A stretch of DNA of 64,000 nt from Hymenolepis diminuta (lineage: Eukaryota; Platyhelminthes; Cestoda; Cyclophyllidea; Hymenolepididae), in the NCBI GenBank assembly GCA_900708905.1, contig CAADRB010000061.1:366119-430118 (forward strand), in the 5' to 3' direction. The notes under the pieces were generated by a model, which saw only the letters and a list, made by a program, of their open reading frames with translations, did no database searches and was not told the DNA's origin. Both the position numbers and the translations under genes were made by a program. Below are positions 27,701 to 40,347 of this stretch, piece by piece. Position 1 is the stretch's first letter; each line of letters starts with the position of its first letter.

Positions 27701-28840
27701 GGTATTATCTACCATAACTAAGAAAGTTGGAATAGCATTAAGGCCAATATTAATCTATACCGAAAGACTTTTGTGGAGAAATATGCTGAAATCTGAATGA
27801 AATTAATGGATGACTTAAACAAAAGTCGGAAATGATTATTCATGATATCTAGTAGATCTCAGGAAAACCATCTGCAAGATATTCATATGCGTTTTGGTAA
27901 TTTTAGTGTCCATTTATTAATAAATTAGCGGCTATAAACTGTTATGGTTATGTGAATATAGAAGCCCTGTGTTCAACATTGTTTGTCTTTAATTTCGTTA
28001 ATTAATTTAATTTAAGCAGTCCATCAGGCACATGAATCGTTTCCTTGCATGATATGTATTTTGAATCAGTGAAATAACATTTCCCTCAAATCGTGGATGA
28101 ATAACCTTTTGAGGTAGAAGAATATAGATAAGAAGATGAAATCTGAGAAGTTTTCATCGGTCAATTTCTTAAAACTTTGCAGAATATCTAGTCAAATTAC
28201 TCCATATACTCCTTTAAAACTGATTAGGGAACGCAGTGGCTACGGTGAAACAGTAGATAAAATTACTTGGACAGCAAATAGCACTACTTAATACAGCTTA
28301 AAAGATGATAATGTGAGACTCCAAATGGGGCTGATTCTCAAAGCGACACCTGTCCAAAATTAGATTAAAAAGCTCATTAAGATAGGACCTTGAAAAATCC
28401 TTTTCCTGCTTGGATTTCCGCAACATTTTGGTTTCAGTCGTCTTTTACTTACCATTTAAATCGTCGTCATCTTATTATCTACAATTAAGATGTACTGGAT
28501 GCTTCATTTTCAAAAATATTACTGACTTTGAGAACGTATAATCGGATAAATGGCTTATTAATAAGTAGGAACTGTAATATATAACATAAATTGTGATGAT
28601 TATACTTAATTGCTCGTGGTCTTAGAACGAATTTGTCTGTAAATGTCAATATGTTATTTTATTAAAGTGTTCTTATTCAGTGGGAATCGGAATCAACTGG
28701 ATATCTTTCGACAAACGATCACATTATTGTCGAATGCCATATATAATGGTTATACCTAGTATATCTGTTTGGGTGTGCAAAAGTCATAAAAGATGCATTG
28801 ACCACATGAGTCATCACAAAGCATGAATCATAGGAAAGGC
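12701..28840. other. Long AT-rich gene desert with a few weak exon-like ORFs
   Basis: No gene can be supported. Small points noted: an ORF at 13929-14111 (+) is preceded by a pyrimidine-rich, acceptor-like tract ending CCCAAAG at about 13962 and is less AT-rich than its surroundings. Two short diverged direct repeats lie at 16866-16900 and 17250-17287. An isolated TATAAAA at 21369-21375 has no gene attached. Three consecutive minus-strand ORFs in different frames span 22716-21897, T-rich and hydrophobic when translated. All are within what chance gives in DNA of this composition, and none shows a recognisable domain. Confidence 0.4.
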
Positions 28841-28843
28841 ACG

Positions 28844-28916
28844 GCGAGAGAGAGAGAAAGCATGCAAGGAAGCCTCATCTTACGCTGTAAAACTTTTTCA
28901 CCTCTCTTTCTCTCGC
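28844..28916. repeat. GA-rich microsatellite paired with a CT-rich arm (imperfect hairpin)
   Basis: The left arm, 28844-28860, is GCG followed by AG repeats ending AAAG. The right arm, 28906-28916, is CTTTCTCTCGC, the exact reverse complement of GCGAGAGAAAG. The arms are separated by about 45 bases and differ by an AG expansion of about 6 nt in the left arm. The flanks (to about 29060) are less AT-rich than the surroundings. A related CGAGAGAAAGGCAC string occurs at about 17316-17330. It could be a fold-back repeat or the remnant of an inverted-repeat element. Confidence 0.55.
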
Positions 28917-31900
28917 GCGGGCTTTCTGTAACTGTGCACGCCGCAAGGCACATATGAATGTGTGCCATATCTGCACTGACAACAGCACACAACCAGCACC
29001 GCAGAGGGTGAATAGGTGTTTAGTGGGGCGTATCATTTTGAAGAACCACAAAATACGGAAGGAGGGGAACAAATTAACAGGAATACTGGTTAATATGTGT
29101 AACCTATTCGCACACTGGTATACCCCTTCGGCAATCTATTAACGAACTACTAGTGAAATACCATTGGGGTAAGAGATATCCATAATTCATTACGCCATTG
29201 ACATTATATGGCTAGTTGCTTATAGCAACAGTTCCGGATTTTATACCTGGAAACGGAGGGAGACCGGATCAAGTTAACTAGGGTCACTATGTTTCTAAAG
29301 TGCATCCAAATATTGCATATTTATTTGACACATAAGTTAAGTAAATAAATTTATGAGCAATTGCAGGCTGTAACATATATAAAAGAAGTATAAAATTTTA
29401 TCTTTTCTTGGTAAGATTTCAAATAATTAAAAGTCACATCAACTTTATTACACTTACGAACAATTGTTACCCATTGAAAGGAATAAAAAATAATAAATAT
29501 TTCTATTATGGCATAGCATCTGAACTCATGAAATAGCAATACAGTTCAGTTGGAAATGAAACGGGGGATCATATGGGAGTAATATAATGATGTCAGGATA
29601 TAAACCTTACTTTATTTGAAATTTGGAAGTATTGAGTTTTCCACTCTGTAATATCCAAATGTTACACAGCTAAATTTTCATTATTCGCTCCCTAGCTTGT
29701 TTGGTAAGTTCTAGCCGTGATATTTGAAGCTTATTGACCAATTGATTGAAACAAATATTTGATCGTATCACTTTGATTCGTTCATATCCTGCAGCCGTCA
29801 GCAGACAAGTGAGACCAGAAAAGAGCTCATTAAATTTCCCAAAAGGTGATCTCTAAAAAAATGGTTAAGAAAGTTGTTTTTTACACCATTCCTCAGAAGG
29901 ACGTAAATACAGTTATAGAGAACACGAAAAACATTTTGGTCTCTTTCTAAGTTCATTTATTAGCCATTCATTCATTTCTGGTGACAGATAAATGGTCTTA
30001 AGACTTATAAGAATCTTTCCTATGGCCTTAATAGCAGTTATAGGTAATAATTTACTCAGTCAGTAGTTTAGGAGCCCTTATGAATAGCTTTGCGGAAAGG
30101 CACAATTTGTTGTAACAAATTAAACAAGAATTAAATTGAGATGATATGACTACTGTTTAATTAGATGTTACTTACATTCCTTGCCTGAGGCTGGAGGTCT
30201 GCCCGTCTGTCTAGACTAACTGTCAAGATGTAAGGGTCAAATGACAAGGATGACGGTGGACAGAAACTACCTGCAGGGAGAGTATTGTCTATCGCAAGAC
30301 ATCACATAAACCAGTTTCATTTAACTTTTCGATAATAAAATAGATAGCACATTCCATTAACGTTTTCTTAATGAATACTGAGATAGTACTGAAAATCTGT
30401 TAAATAAGATAAAAATAAAGTTTTTTTAAGTCTTTCTAATAAATCACCGGACAATTTCCATCTCATCGGAAGGGTCGTTTGGCATTACAAAGTAAAAAAA
30501 TCCGTTAAAACTGAAGCTGCAGATAAGTGATTGTAAACAATCTGCATAATCATTGTCACTTATGTTTAATTGTCTAAACTTGAAAGAAACATGACGGCTG
30601 ACACTCCTTAATTTGTTGGGGTAGATAAGATGATGTTCAACTAATAACTTAAACTTGAAGGAGAGTGAAAAACACTTAAAACAGGTTACCTGGATCTTGG
30701 TTCTGTTAGACGAGGTCCTGGTAGTTAATACAGTTTATAAATACTACAACTGAGTACAAATATCACAGTGATTACATCCGCAATGGTAGCTATACAATAA
30801 ACACTATCAATAGTGATAGTAACAGGTTCGTTCCACTTTAAAGGATATGAAATACATTTAAAAAACTTTACTTTAAATAAGATTTTCGGAGTAAATTCGA
30901 TATATTCAGAAAGTAATGGAGAAAAATTAATAAAGAGAGTTGAAAGTTCAAATGTCAAGAGAAGAACAGCGAAGTATTATTATCCAAAGGTATAGACAAG
31001 AACAAAAGAAATTGTATTAAAATGATATGGTGTCCCTAACTCTAGTAAGTACAATATTTGATATTCGTTTTGAAAAAATAAGGCATATCAAAATAACTCG
31101 AGTACTTTTTAAAGTAGTCCACCTGAATCTGGCAAAACATTGCAACGTAAATTTGTTTAATTAAACTTACGGCAGACTGAATTCGCAAAAAATAGATCTT
31201 TTACACAGTTCTGCACAGATCGCTAATTTCCTTGAAGTTCAATGAAAAAGTACGCCTTTTTTAAAAAAGAGGTTAATATAATCCATAATTTCGGATTCTA
31301 AATAAAATAATCTATCAAAATTTGCGAGGCAGAGTGAGTGACTGCCCAAGTTGAATTGTAATATCTGAAGAATTTTGTTTGTAGAGTGGTTCTCTATTAA
31401 CTTGTGCGACTGGAGAGGAGCTCTGGTTAGTGAGCGAAATAATCAGCCTTTGTCAGCAAATTCCACAATTCGAATTAATATAGAAAAAAGACGACTAGGT
31501 GATAGTAAAGTAGTAATTCAAACTGTTGCTTTGATAGATTCTAGAATTCTAAAATTCGTGCAGAATTACTTAGTTGGTTGGTTAACTATAATGTTCAATG
31601 TGAAACTTCTATTTATCCAATATATACACTGTCAAGGTTTTCGTCTGATTAAGACGGTAATAATGACTTTGAACTAAGCTTGTACACATCGGTTTATCTG
31701 AGAAGAGTTTCCACCATTTTCACTTTACCGCACCACAAATGACATTATTTTTCACTCTATTCAGTCAAAATTTGCTCGTCGAATGACTTTATCGAAAATC
31801 ACCCGATATTCAACGAATGATCGTACGAATATTGATCTGAATAAGTAAACTACGTGTAAGACAGTCTATGGAACAAATAGATTCATTAAAAAATTTTAAA

Positions 31901-34900
31901 AAGAATCAATTTTAAAAATAATCAGGAATAGTTTAAGCTAAAATTCTTTTTTTCCATCCAATTTCTATTCCTTATATTTTAACAAAATTTCTTACTCTTT
32001 AATGTTCTGTCAGCAAATCTGTACAAATGCAATATTTATTAAAAATTATTTTCGCTTTCATTGGTCATCTTTACTTTCGCAGGTGCCAACTTATCCATAT
32101 TGTTTTTTCTCATCTTATACGCAATTAACAGACGCTATTAAATTATCGAACTATGTACTGGATCCTTTTCAAAACTGGCGGAAAATGCATTTACTAAGTA
32201 TACATTAAAGGCACTTGACAAACCAAGTTAATTATTAGTCTAGGAAAGAGTTATTCGTTTTCGAGTTTCTCATTAGGAAAATTTCGGTTTGCCTTCTCTC
32301 TGCCTACGAAAGGTATGATGACTTAGTAATAACATGAATAATCTGTGAAGCTAGAGATCACATGATCAGAACCAAAATGGCAAAAAACACTGGACGTTAA
32401 AGGACAAAAGAAGACCTCTAAATAAAAGCTTTGGAGTAAGGCAATTCCTTGATACTTTTTCTAGCTCTTTCTTTAATGAATAATATCTATGAACTATGAT
32501 TTGGCTTATTTGAACTTATGGACTACCATATAATATCCAGTGATTATAATATCTTCAGAAATTTTTATTAACGCCTGGAATGAGAAGTTTTTTATCATAG
32601 ACGCGACGTATTTTTTTACTCGACTAAAAAACACCAACAATGAGGCAATCCAAAATTTTAAAAATTTTTAAACGGTTTTTTATTTTCAAATATCAAATCT
32701 TCGGTACCTGTATAAAATATCAAGCTTCCACTTGAAGTTACATCTGACAAACTCCAGTCAAAAGTGTCCAGGTTTCAGCAGCAATTTTTTGCATGTTCTA
32801 AACTCACCTTCAAGTCACTTTCAAAGTACTTGCTGTGGATTTGAGCTATTAAAAGTCTGCGATTATTTTTTAGCCGGAAAATATATTTAAATCAGTGCTT
32901 TAGACAGCTTAGGAGATTGGGTGTAAAAAGTGATGATGATAGTATTTCGAACTGGCAGTCAATTATCTGACTGGGAGATTATTGCCAGCTGGAGAAAGAT
33001 TCTGTCTTCTCTGTGTCAGTATTAATTTATTTCCCAGACACTGTGGCTGCTTTACAGATACACTTCTGAAGTTTGTTTGACTAGTCAGCACAGACCTAGA
33101 ACAGCTGTTATAGCCTTTTTTAAAATTTCAGCCGCTCTGGGAAGCCTGCAATACATCTATGGTCGGTTACAACTAGAACAAACGAATAACCGGACAAAGT
33201 TAATTGTTTCTACCATTCATATTTTGAATTTCTGACAAAACGTGTTAAATATTTCAACAAAGTTTGGTCTTCTTAATGACGGGAATACGGTTTTGAAAAA
33301 CATCACTCACTGCTAGGAATATTTATTAGCCGAGCTGAAATTGGCCTTATGCAGTTACATTGGAAGAAATAAGATTCGGGAAGAAAACAGAGTAGGATAA
33401 AAATAACTTTCGCAGACATTTTCCATCTAGACCTCTATAAACAGTATAATAAATGAGATAAACAGACAGAGATTTAAAATAGGTGGTTGCACTATAAAAA
33501 ACCGAGTAATAATGCCATAAGAAAATGATGAAGAAATTCAATTTCAAGGAGAAAACTCATAGATAATTGGGACAAGTCGATGAAAATATAATGGATGGTG
33601 ACAGAACAGAATAAACCACTAAGTCATTCCAGAAGGATTCATTTGGTATTTCTCAATTAATCAGTAAGATTAATTACTGCTCCCTTCTAATTTGGGATGT
33701 TTACTTATTAATAACTCAGCCCTGAAGAAGTTACACCGTTTCTCATTCAAAAGGTCTATTGAAGAGTTTCCCATTTTCAACGTTGAGGATGACATTCCGA
33801 TATGCGCTATCTCAACTTTTTCATAAGATCGAGAGAAACTGAAAATTGGATTCTGAAAGCCTTTGTTAATCTTCGGATCGGAAGAGTAATTATCACGCCG
33901 ATAACGCAAGAGCATCGCCTTCTTTTCTGAGAACAGTCGCGCACTATTAAGGGCTTTACATTTCATCATTTTATCTCGAAATTTTGCGATGGGTGAATTC
34001 ATGCATTAAAGGAATCAACATTATTGGCTGCATTAACCGTTTTAAAATAGGGATTATTTGAAATATGATCTTATTTCAATTTACTTATCATTTATGTTAA
34101 TTTATTGCATATTTACGATTTTATAAGTAAACATTTAAAATGCTTTTTCATATTTTATTTTGGGAAAAAAGATTCAAAATCGGATGATTGCTCACTACAT
34201 GCCATTCTCTGCGTATCCGGCTTTATTACTGGTATTTTCCCTCTACCACCCTTGCTTTCCGTTTAAAATACATATTTTTTAAAATTATTTTAAGTAGAAC
34301 TTCTTTAATATAAATCTTTAAAAAAGACGGTGGAGTCAAATTGGAGTTTTCGAGTTCGTTTTGATGGATCGCCTGCCTTTATTCAGGAACAGGAGATGAA
34401 TGACTTTTTTAAACGTTAATTTTGCAAAGAGAATCAAATAATTATTTAGAATTTGAGTGAAAATGATTAAAACAGATATTTTATTAAGTAATACACTCAA
34501 ATCTGCACAGTTACAAATATGTACAATTACATATTAAATAACGCGAATCATATTTGAATCGTAGAACCAACTGCGTTTATCGTCCAGCAAACTTTCAAAT
34601 TTCTCAGAATAAGCCTAATACTTTTAAATGTCTCAAAAGAAATGTCTTCAGTTACAAAGAGAAATCAAGCAGGGCTTTTGTCAGGTAAAGTGTGATCTTT
34701 TGGAAATAAAATTATCTGAGTTCATTCTCCTATAAATTAAATAAATACAATAGTAAAAGTCACACAGCTCTCTTTTCCGTCGGGAGGTAATTATTTATGA
34801 TCCTTTTGCAAGTTAAAATTTTTGATAATATCGTCATTTTAAAATGATACATTAATATATCCGCCATCAATATATGCTTATTAATTAATCCTCTCTATTG

Positions 34901-36657
34901 AACACAATTGTCTTCTACATAGTAACATTGTAGTAATTCTCTCACTGTCCGGATTGTAAAAGTCTTCAGTTTCCTACCTCTCTCTAGAGGTTTAAGTGTT
35001 CTGCAGTAGAAAGTTCAACTGATTTTGAATAAATACATAATATTAATGTCCTAATACATGTGATATAAATAGCTTGCTTGTTGCAAAAATTGTTTTTGTC
35101 ATTGGTGGTTCGGCAGTCTACCATCCAAAGAGAAGCTGTCATTTTAACCGTACAACGGCCCAACAGTATTAAAGGCATGAGCACAATATTTCTGAAATTT
35201 GAAATTTGGCACTATAAACATGACATTCAACAGAGTGACATTCCATTGAAGCAGCATGAAGCAGTTAACAGATTTTATATCTCATTATAACGAATCGGAA
35301 TATAATAAAATGATTGAAATGTATTCGTTATAATAAATTTCTCACATTTATTTATTATCCTCTAAAGAAGTTTTGGTCCAATTACTGAAGTAAATTTTTT
35401 CCCCAATTTTAAGGACATTTAGGTTATGCTAACAGAGAAAGAGAGGATCCCAAGAATAAACAGGATTAAAGTTTTTATGAATTATGGTAGGTTTATGGGC
35501 GTTTAATTTTAGACTCAAAGCTGTGATCAGCTAATTAAAAGTTAAAATATCTTTATGATCAAATAATTAATTAAAGAATTTCACTAATAGACTATTTAAA
35601 GTACTTCATAATCTCTTTTCGAGACCCGTCAAATAGGCTTGTTCCAAAATTCTCATCCCAAATATGGTTAATTATCCTAACACCAGACGATAAGAATAAT
35701 GCTAACAAATACCTTTAACTTTCAATTCTAAGACCTTGAGGTGTTGTAAGGCAGTTATAAAGTTCAGGTTCGGGTGACTGCATTAAAATGCAAAATGCTG
35801 AAGTAACTCATTTTGACTCTTCAAAGGTATTGATATTGCAAATTAGTACGACTGAGATCTCGATTCAAATTATATGATTATTCGTCTGTTATAAATGTTA
35901 TCAGATTCTGAAATACGACTCTCGAAGCATTAGAACACTATGCAACTACAAAAATGTGTGTTAGGATAAAGAGGATATGGTAATTTGATGAAAACAGGAT
36001 TCGAGTAAAATAGAATCCTTTGATTCCATGATTTTTTTCTGGCTCTTTTCGTCTGATCGTCTCTCGTCACACTCTAGTTGAATTGTTCCACTGTTTTTCT
36101 TTATTATTAAAACCTGTGAAACAATTACCCATACCATCACAATATACAAAACCATCCAGGCTGTTCATATATCAGTGAAGGAGAACTTGTGATACAGGTT
36201 TTTAAAGAACCTGTAATACGTTTACAATATCCACAAAAGTAAACTCAAATAATTTTCTCGCTTCCTCTGGTTACTCACAAGATTATTGTTTTTTGTTATT
36301 ACTACCTTGATTTGTACCACAGTATGTGCTGGTTCATAATGTCATTCTTGTGGAGTCTAAAGAGGCCTCATTATAAGATTGAAAAACTTGCCAAGCTATT
36401 GAAATACTAGCTTCTACGAATTTCATCTTAAATTAGAGGAGACATGACATACGTACAACTTTTAGGAGAGTGCAAACGTAATGTCTGCCTCTTAGATCCT
36501 AGTGGATAATGTCTATACAATACATAGAGTTAGCTAGAAAATTGTTCATTAGAATATTAATATAGAATGTAACTACAATTATCCCAATAAAACCGTTAAT
36601 TTTTGTAGTTTTGCAAGTCGGTTCTAACTCATTTCCAGCTTAGATACCATGGCGTGT
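28917..36657. other. AT-rich non-coding stretch with scattered chance ORFs
   Basis: No gene is supported. The longest ORFs are 33670-34002 (-, 110 codons, hydrophilic, slightly GC-richer than its flanks, upstream TAA directly before its ATG) and 31375-31677 (+, 100 codons, opening with a TTG and not an ATG). Neither has a recognisable domain. In DNA this AT-rich, a few ORFs of about 100 codons are expected by chance over 128 kb of strands and frames. A moderately GC-richer block at 32740-33180 shows no open frame. Confidence 0.4.
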
Positions 36658-36670
36658 GTTGCTTGGTAAC
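36658..36670. promoter_or_regulatory. RFX X-box-like palindrome
   Basis: GTTGCTTGGTAAC consists of two inverted half-sites, GTTGCT and GGTAAC, separated by one T. This is close to the X-box bound by RFX-family factors, which control ciliary genes in animals. It lies just after a Kozak-like ACCATGGCG (ATG 36649). No ciliary gene is visible beside it, so its function is unproven and chance occurrence is possible. Confidence 0.3.
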
Positions 36671-38525
36671 GATAAGCCACAGGATGATCTGAGAATAAGA
36701 GGCATCTGGATAGAAAATCAGGTTAACGCAACCTTAAATGTATCTGCTATCTAGAATACTAATAAATATCAAAATATTTATTAATTTAACGCAGGTTCAT
36801 TGCTTTTCAACATATTAAAAATCTTTTCTAAGTGCTTTTAGATAAGCCAAGTCAATATCCAACATTCGGGTAGCTATTAATGATACGCCTCTTGTCAATC
36901 GAAAGCGTCAAAAATCGCCATTTTTAGTGCCTTAATTCTCACTGCCGCTGCATTTAGTCGAATAAATATAATAAATTGCTTAAAAAATATGCAAATATAA
37001 ACAACCGTCACTTGTTTCACTGCAGCCAGTCACTGACGTGTTAAACTAGAGCCAGACAATCGGTGGTTCAGGAGAGATTGCGAACAAACAGGAAAAAGTG
37101 CAGAAAATACGTCAGTCTTAGTATATGCCTGCGTTTGCCTTCATAAGATGATTAGTTGCAGAGAGTATGCCCTTATTTGGGGTAAAATCCTAATTATTAT
37201 CAATATCATCGCGGAACAGCTGCTGTCTGAATAGAGTAACTTAAATCGCAGACCCGTTTAATTTATGTTCAAACTGCTCTTCACTTGATCGATGTTAATG
37301 ACATGAACTTAGACTGGCCAGAGTGTGCTAGTATAACGTGGTATGACCTCACTTGCCATTTTATCAAAGAAAAGTCAAATGACCTCGAAAGACTGCGAAC
37401 TCTTGGAATTTCAATTTGGGGGGTTTAAGGGATCATGGCTTTTCTTTGATTGCAGTATTTATTGAAGATATTTTAAAGCCTCGCATATTTAGAATATGAT
37501 TAAACATGAAAGTACTCGGAGTTAATTTTCCATGATTCTTGGTCACATTTGGTTAGCCATTCTAATAAATCGTATTACGATAATACAAGATTTTCATCGA
37601 AATTATCACAGATGGGTTGTATGATAGAAGCTTTACTAAGTAATTAACAATTTTAAACATATTGATTTGTTATCAACTGACGAAAATATTGCTTTCTTAG
37701 TCTGACCTAAAGAAATGTGAATCAGCGTAATTTTAGTAACAGGTAAACGTGTGTATTCACAACAATTCTAATACTCAACTCAGTACAACCTATACCGTTG
37801 TTAGGGTTCATCTTGAGCGAACATCATCCGCTATCTTGGTTATTAGAAAATGCATATAAAGCGGAGCGATGTAAATAACGAGCCAACCTAAATAGTAGGT
37901 CAATAGACCTATAAAAATTGTAAATATTAATTTACTCCAAAGCACAGTGGACAAATTCCGAGTTGTGTAAAACGATGTACAAAGTTCGAACCCTTTGATA
38001 CTCTAGTTTTATACTGTTTTTCTGCTCAATTCACCCTCCCTTATATCTTATTGGATTGTTTTATCATACTCCGTGTTTAAATTACCAATTTTTCTGCCTT
38101 AATATTGAATACTAATAACCGCAAAAATTGAAATATAATGCTTCTATGGTTTTTGCAAAAAATTTGAAGACAGTAAATGCGATGAAAATTAATAGTTTCG
38201 TTTATTTTATTGCACTTACAAGCAAGCCGTCGTGGAATTTAGTCAAAAGTATTTAGCTGACGTTTAAGAAGAAGGTCATTAATGTTAAATATTGCCTAAC
38301 TGCACTGTACTTAAGCCCAACTGACCACGATTTGTACTTTTTAAACTAGGAGGCGTCCCTTTTTTTCAAATAACAAATTTATTTCCTTTTGAAATGTCAA
38401 GAAGCACACTAAAGTAGCACTTAATCCCGATAGAATAACTGCTTTAAAAGATCAACCAAGTCAGATTTATAGATACTCTTACTAAATCCAAAGTGGATTT
38501 AGCAGACTTTCCCAAATGAGAAAAC
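36671..38525. other. AT-rich non-coding stretch, nothing recognised
   Basis: No open frame of note, no RNA gene and no repeat recognised. A tRNA B-box-like GTTCGAACC at about 37985 was examined and rejected because no cloverleaf surrounds it. A slightly GC-richer patch at 37015-37135 has no coding potential. Confidence 0.4.
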
Positions 38526-38529
38526 CTAG

Positions 38530-38672
38530 AGCTGAGTGAAGAGCAAGGGAATACTGGATTACTTTAGGTAGTGAGAGGGAAAGAGCGGCTAAATAGGACT
38601 TAAAGCTTTGAGGAACAGGAAATAAGCGTCAGCACAGAGTGAGTGGAAACGGGTGATAATACAGAAGCTAAG
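38530..38672 (+). repeat. Copy A of a purine-rich dispersed repeat
   Basis: A purine-rich block that stands out from the T/A-rich surroundings. It shares ordered motifs with 42620-42720 and 45690-45885. First comes a GTGAGAGGGAAAGAG-type stretch, then TGAGGAACAGG (38609-38619) and then AGCACAGAG-type sequence. Matches are diverged but occur in the same order, spacing and orientation, as expected for old copies of one repeat family. No coding motif or terminal repeat is visible in this copy. Confidence 0.45.
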
Positions 38673-40131
38673 TTATGGCATGTTAAGTGGAGTTTTTTAT
38701 TTGTCAGTTGAGCAACGAACGAAAAGCATCATCTGAGTTATACGTCAGCGTGTGAGTTTAGTAGAATGTTAAATCAGTTTATAAAATGATTAAGAATACG
38801 ACGTGGTAATGAATTCTCCTAGGATTGTTTACCTACATGGGGCTTTGGAAAAAATTAGACGAATAAAGAAGCATTTAATTTGTGTTTACGGTTGTCTATA
38901 GGCTAATCTATGAACTTTTTCTGCATCCCAACTCAGCACAAAACATTTTTTCGTGATCAAAAACCATCGGAAAAAAAAACAGAGAATGCCAAAACAGTTG
39001 AGTAATAGTTGATGAATGGGAATCGAATAGAAGCATAAATTAAAGTTATTGTATCAGAAATCCTTTTTTTAAATCTGGTCTTTGAATTCAGGTTGTGGGA
39101 TGTGGGCACTGTGAGTAAGTTATATTTCAAATGCATTCAGTGAAACTTCAAGGTCCTGTCACTTACTCTGGAAACTACAACTGAACCCTTTCAGAACATG
39201 ACTACAAATTGACGTGTTAGAAATGTCAGGTTCCCAATATACTGACATCCTGTGAAAGTTGTATCAAGGTTATTCAGTGGCTTGCAGAAGTTATGTGATA
39301 TTTTATTGATGTGATCAAGTGATAGACTATTGTTTTACTTGAACACAGAACCAAGTAAATTGGCTTTAGCATATAATTTTTATATCCTTTTTGTGTTAAT
39401 AAGCTCAAATGGAAAAAACGCATCTGCAATTTCTTTTCATTCGCAAAGCTTGATAATGATTTCTACTGGCTTTTATAAATGCGGGATGTACTTTCGCCGA
39501 AATTCATTCTAAAATTGATGGATATTGGTAGCAGAACGTAAATATTTGCAATCTACCTTTACCATTTTTAAGATTTAAAAATCCAGAAATGTAAAATTCA
39601 AGGTCACTGAAGTACACCAAAGTCGTGAACATTGAACTTCAAACTAATATAAAAGCGATGTATTCTTTTTACGCTATTATTCGCGCCTAGTTAGGTACAA
39701 TGTAATTTGCTATTTCCTCACTCCTAGTATAGATTTCACTGTAGGTTCTATCATGATAGGTTAACCACATCAAAGAAAACGTGGACAATCTGCTTCGTTA
39801 CCTTCCTTTCTAAGTCTCAAGGAAATTAAGCAGATGAAAAAGATTTTCTAGTGGAATACACTTTTCCACACAAGTAATGACATTGTGAATGCCTGGTCCT
39901 GAAACAGGCCTTCTTACGATGTTTTAGGTTGTTGTAGAGCATTGAGCTGAATTGATACTTTTCACTTCATTCTTTATTTTTCCTTCTATGACCTTCAGGA
40001 ATCGAAGTATATTTCTAATTGATATCGATGGTCCGCTTTGAAATTCAAGTCTGGAATTGAATCACTTGAAGTTCTAGTGAGTTAAAATATATCATCACTT
40101 TCCTCTTATTACTATTCCCTTTAAGTAAGTT
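38673..40131. other. AT-rich non-coding stretch, nothing recognised
   Basis: No coding or structural feature is supported. A 60-codon ORF at 39330-39512 is within chance length. A pyrimidine run at 40101-40121 could serve as an acceptor tract for the island that follows, but no partner exon was found. Confidence 0.35.
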
Positions 40132-40347
40132 GTGCCCGATGGTAGTTCAAACAGTCAAGGTGATATCAGGCTATTAACAGCTGAAGGCCTTTTACATCCG
40201 GTCAGGTTAGAACACGGGCTACGCAGGGAAAAAGCCATCAGTAACGTTGGGAAGGGAAGGGGGGAGTTACTGGGACAAGTCGATGACCATCATCGACAGG
40301 TCATAATCTGTAGTCCTATAAAGATGGTATTTATGAATTTGACCTGA
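40132..40347 (+). other. GC-richer island with a short ORF and a strong hairpin
   Basis: This block is clearly less AT-rich than its neighbours. It holds a 71-codon open frame with no early ATG (it opens GTG CCC GAT GGT after an in-frame TAA at 40126). The translation is hydrophilic and matches no family I know. Inside it, 40279-40297 is a perfect 8-bp inverted repeat, GTCGATGA / TCATCGAC, around a CCA loop. A G-rich purine run lies at 40250-40266, and the GC-richer composition continues to about 40460. Possibilities are an old transposon fragment, an exon of an unseen gene or a regulatory element. I cannot choose between them. Confidence 0.35.

Noticed and set aside
33670..34002. 110-codon minus-strand ORF as a gene
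   Set aside because: Hydrophilic and open, but no homology that I recognise and no clear promoter or splice sites. A few ORFs of this length are expected by chance.
37980..38000. B-box-like GTTCGAACC suggesting a tRNA gene
   Set aside because: The flanking bases give an 8-nt loop, and no acceptor, D or anticodon arms can be drawn upstream.
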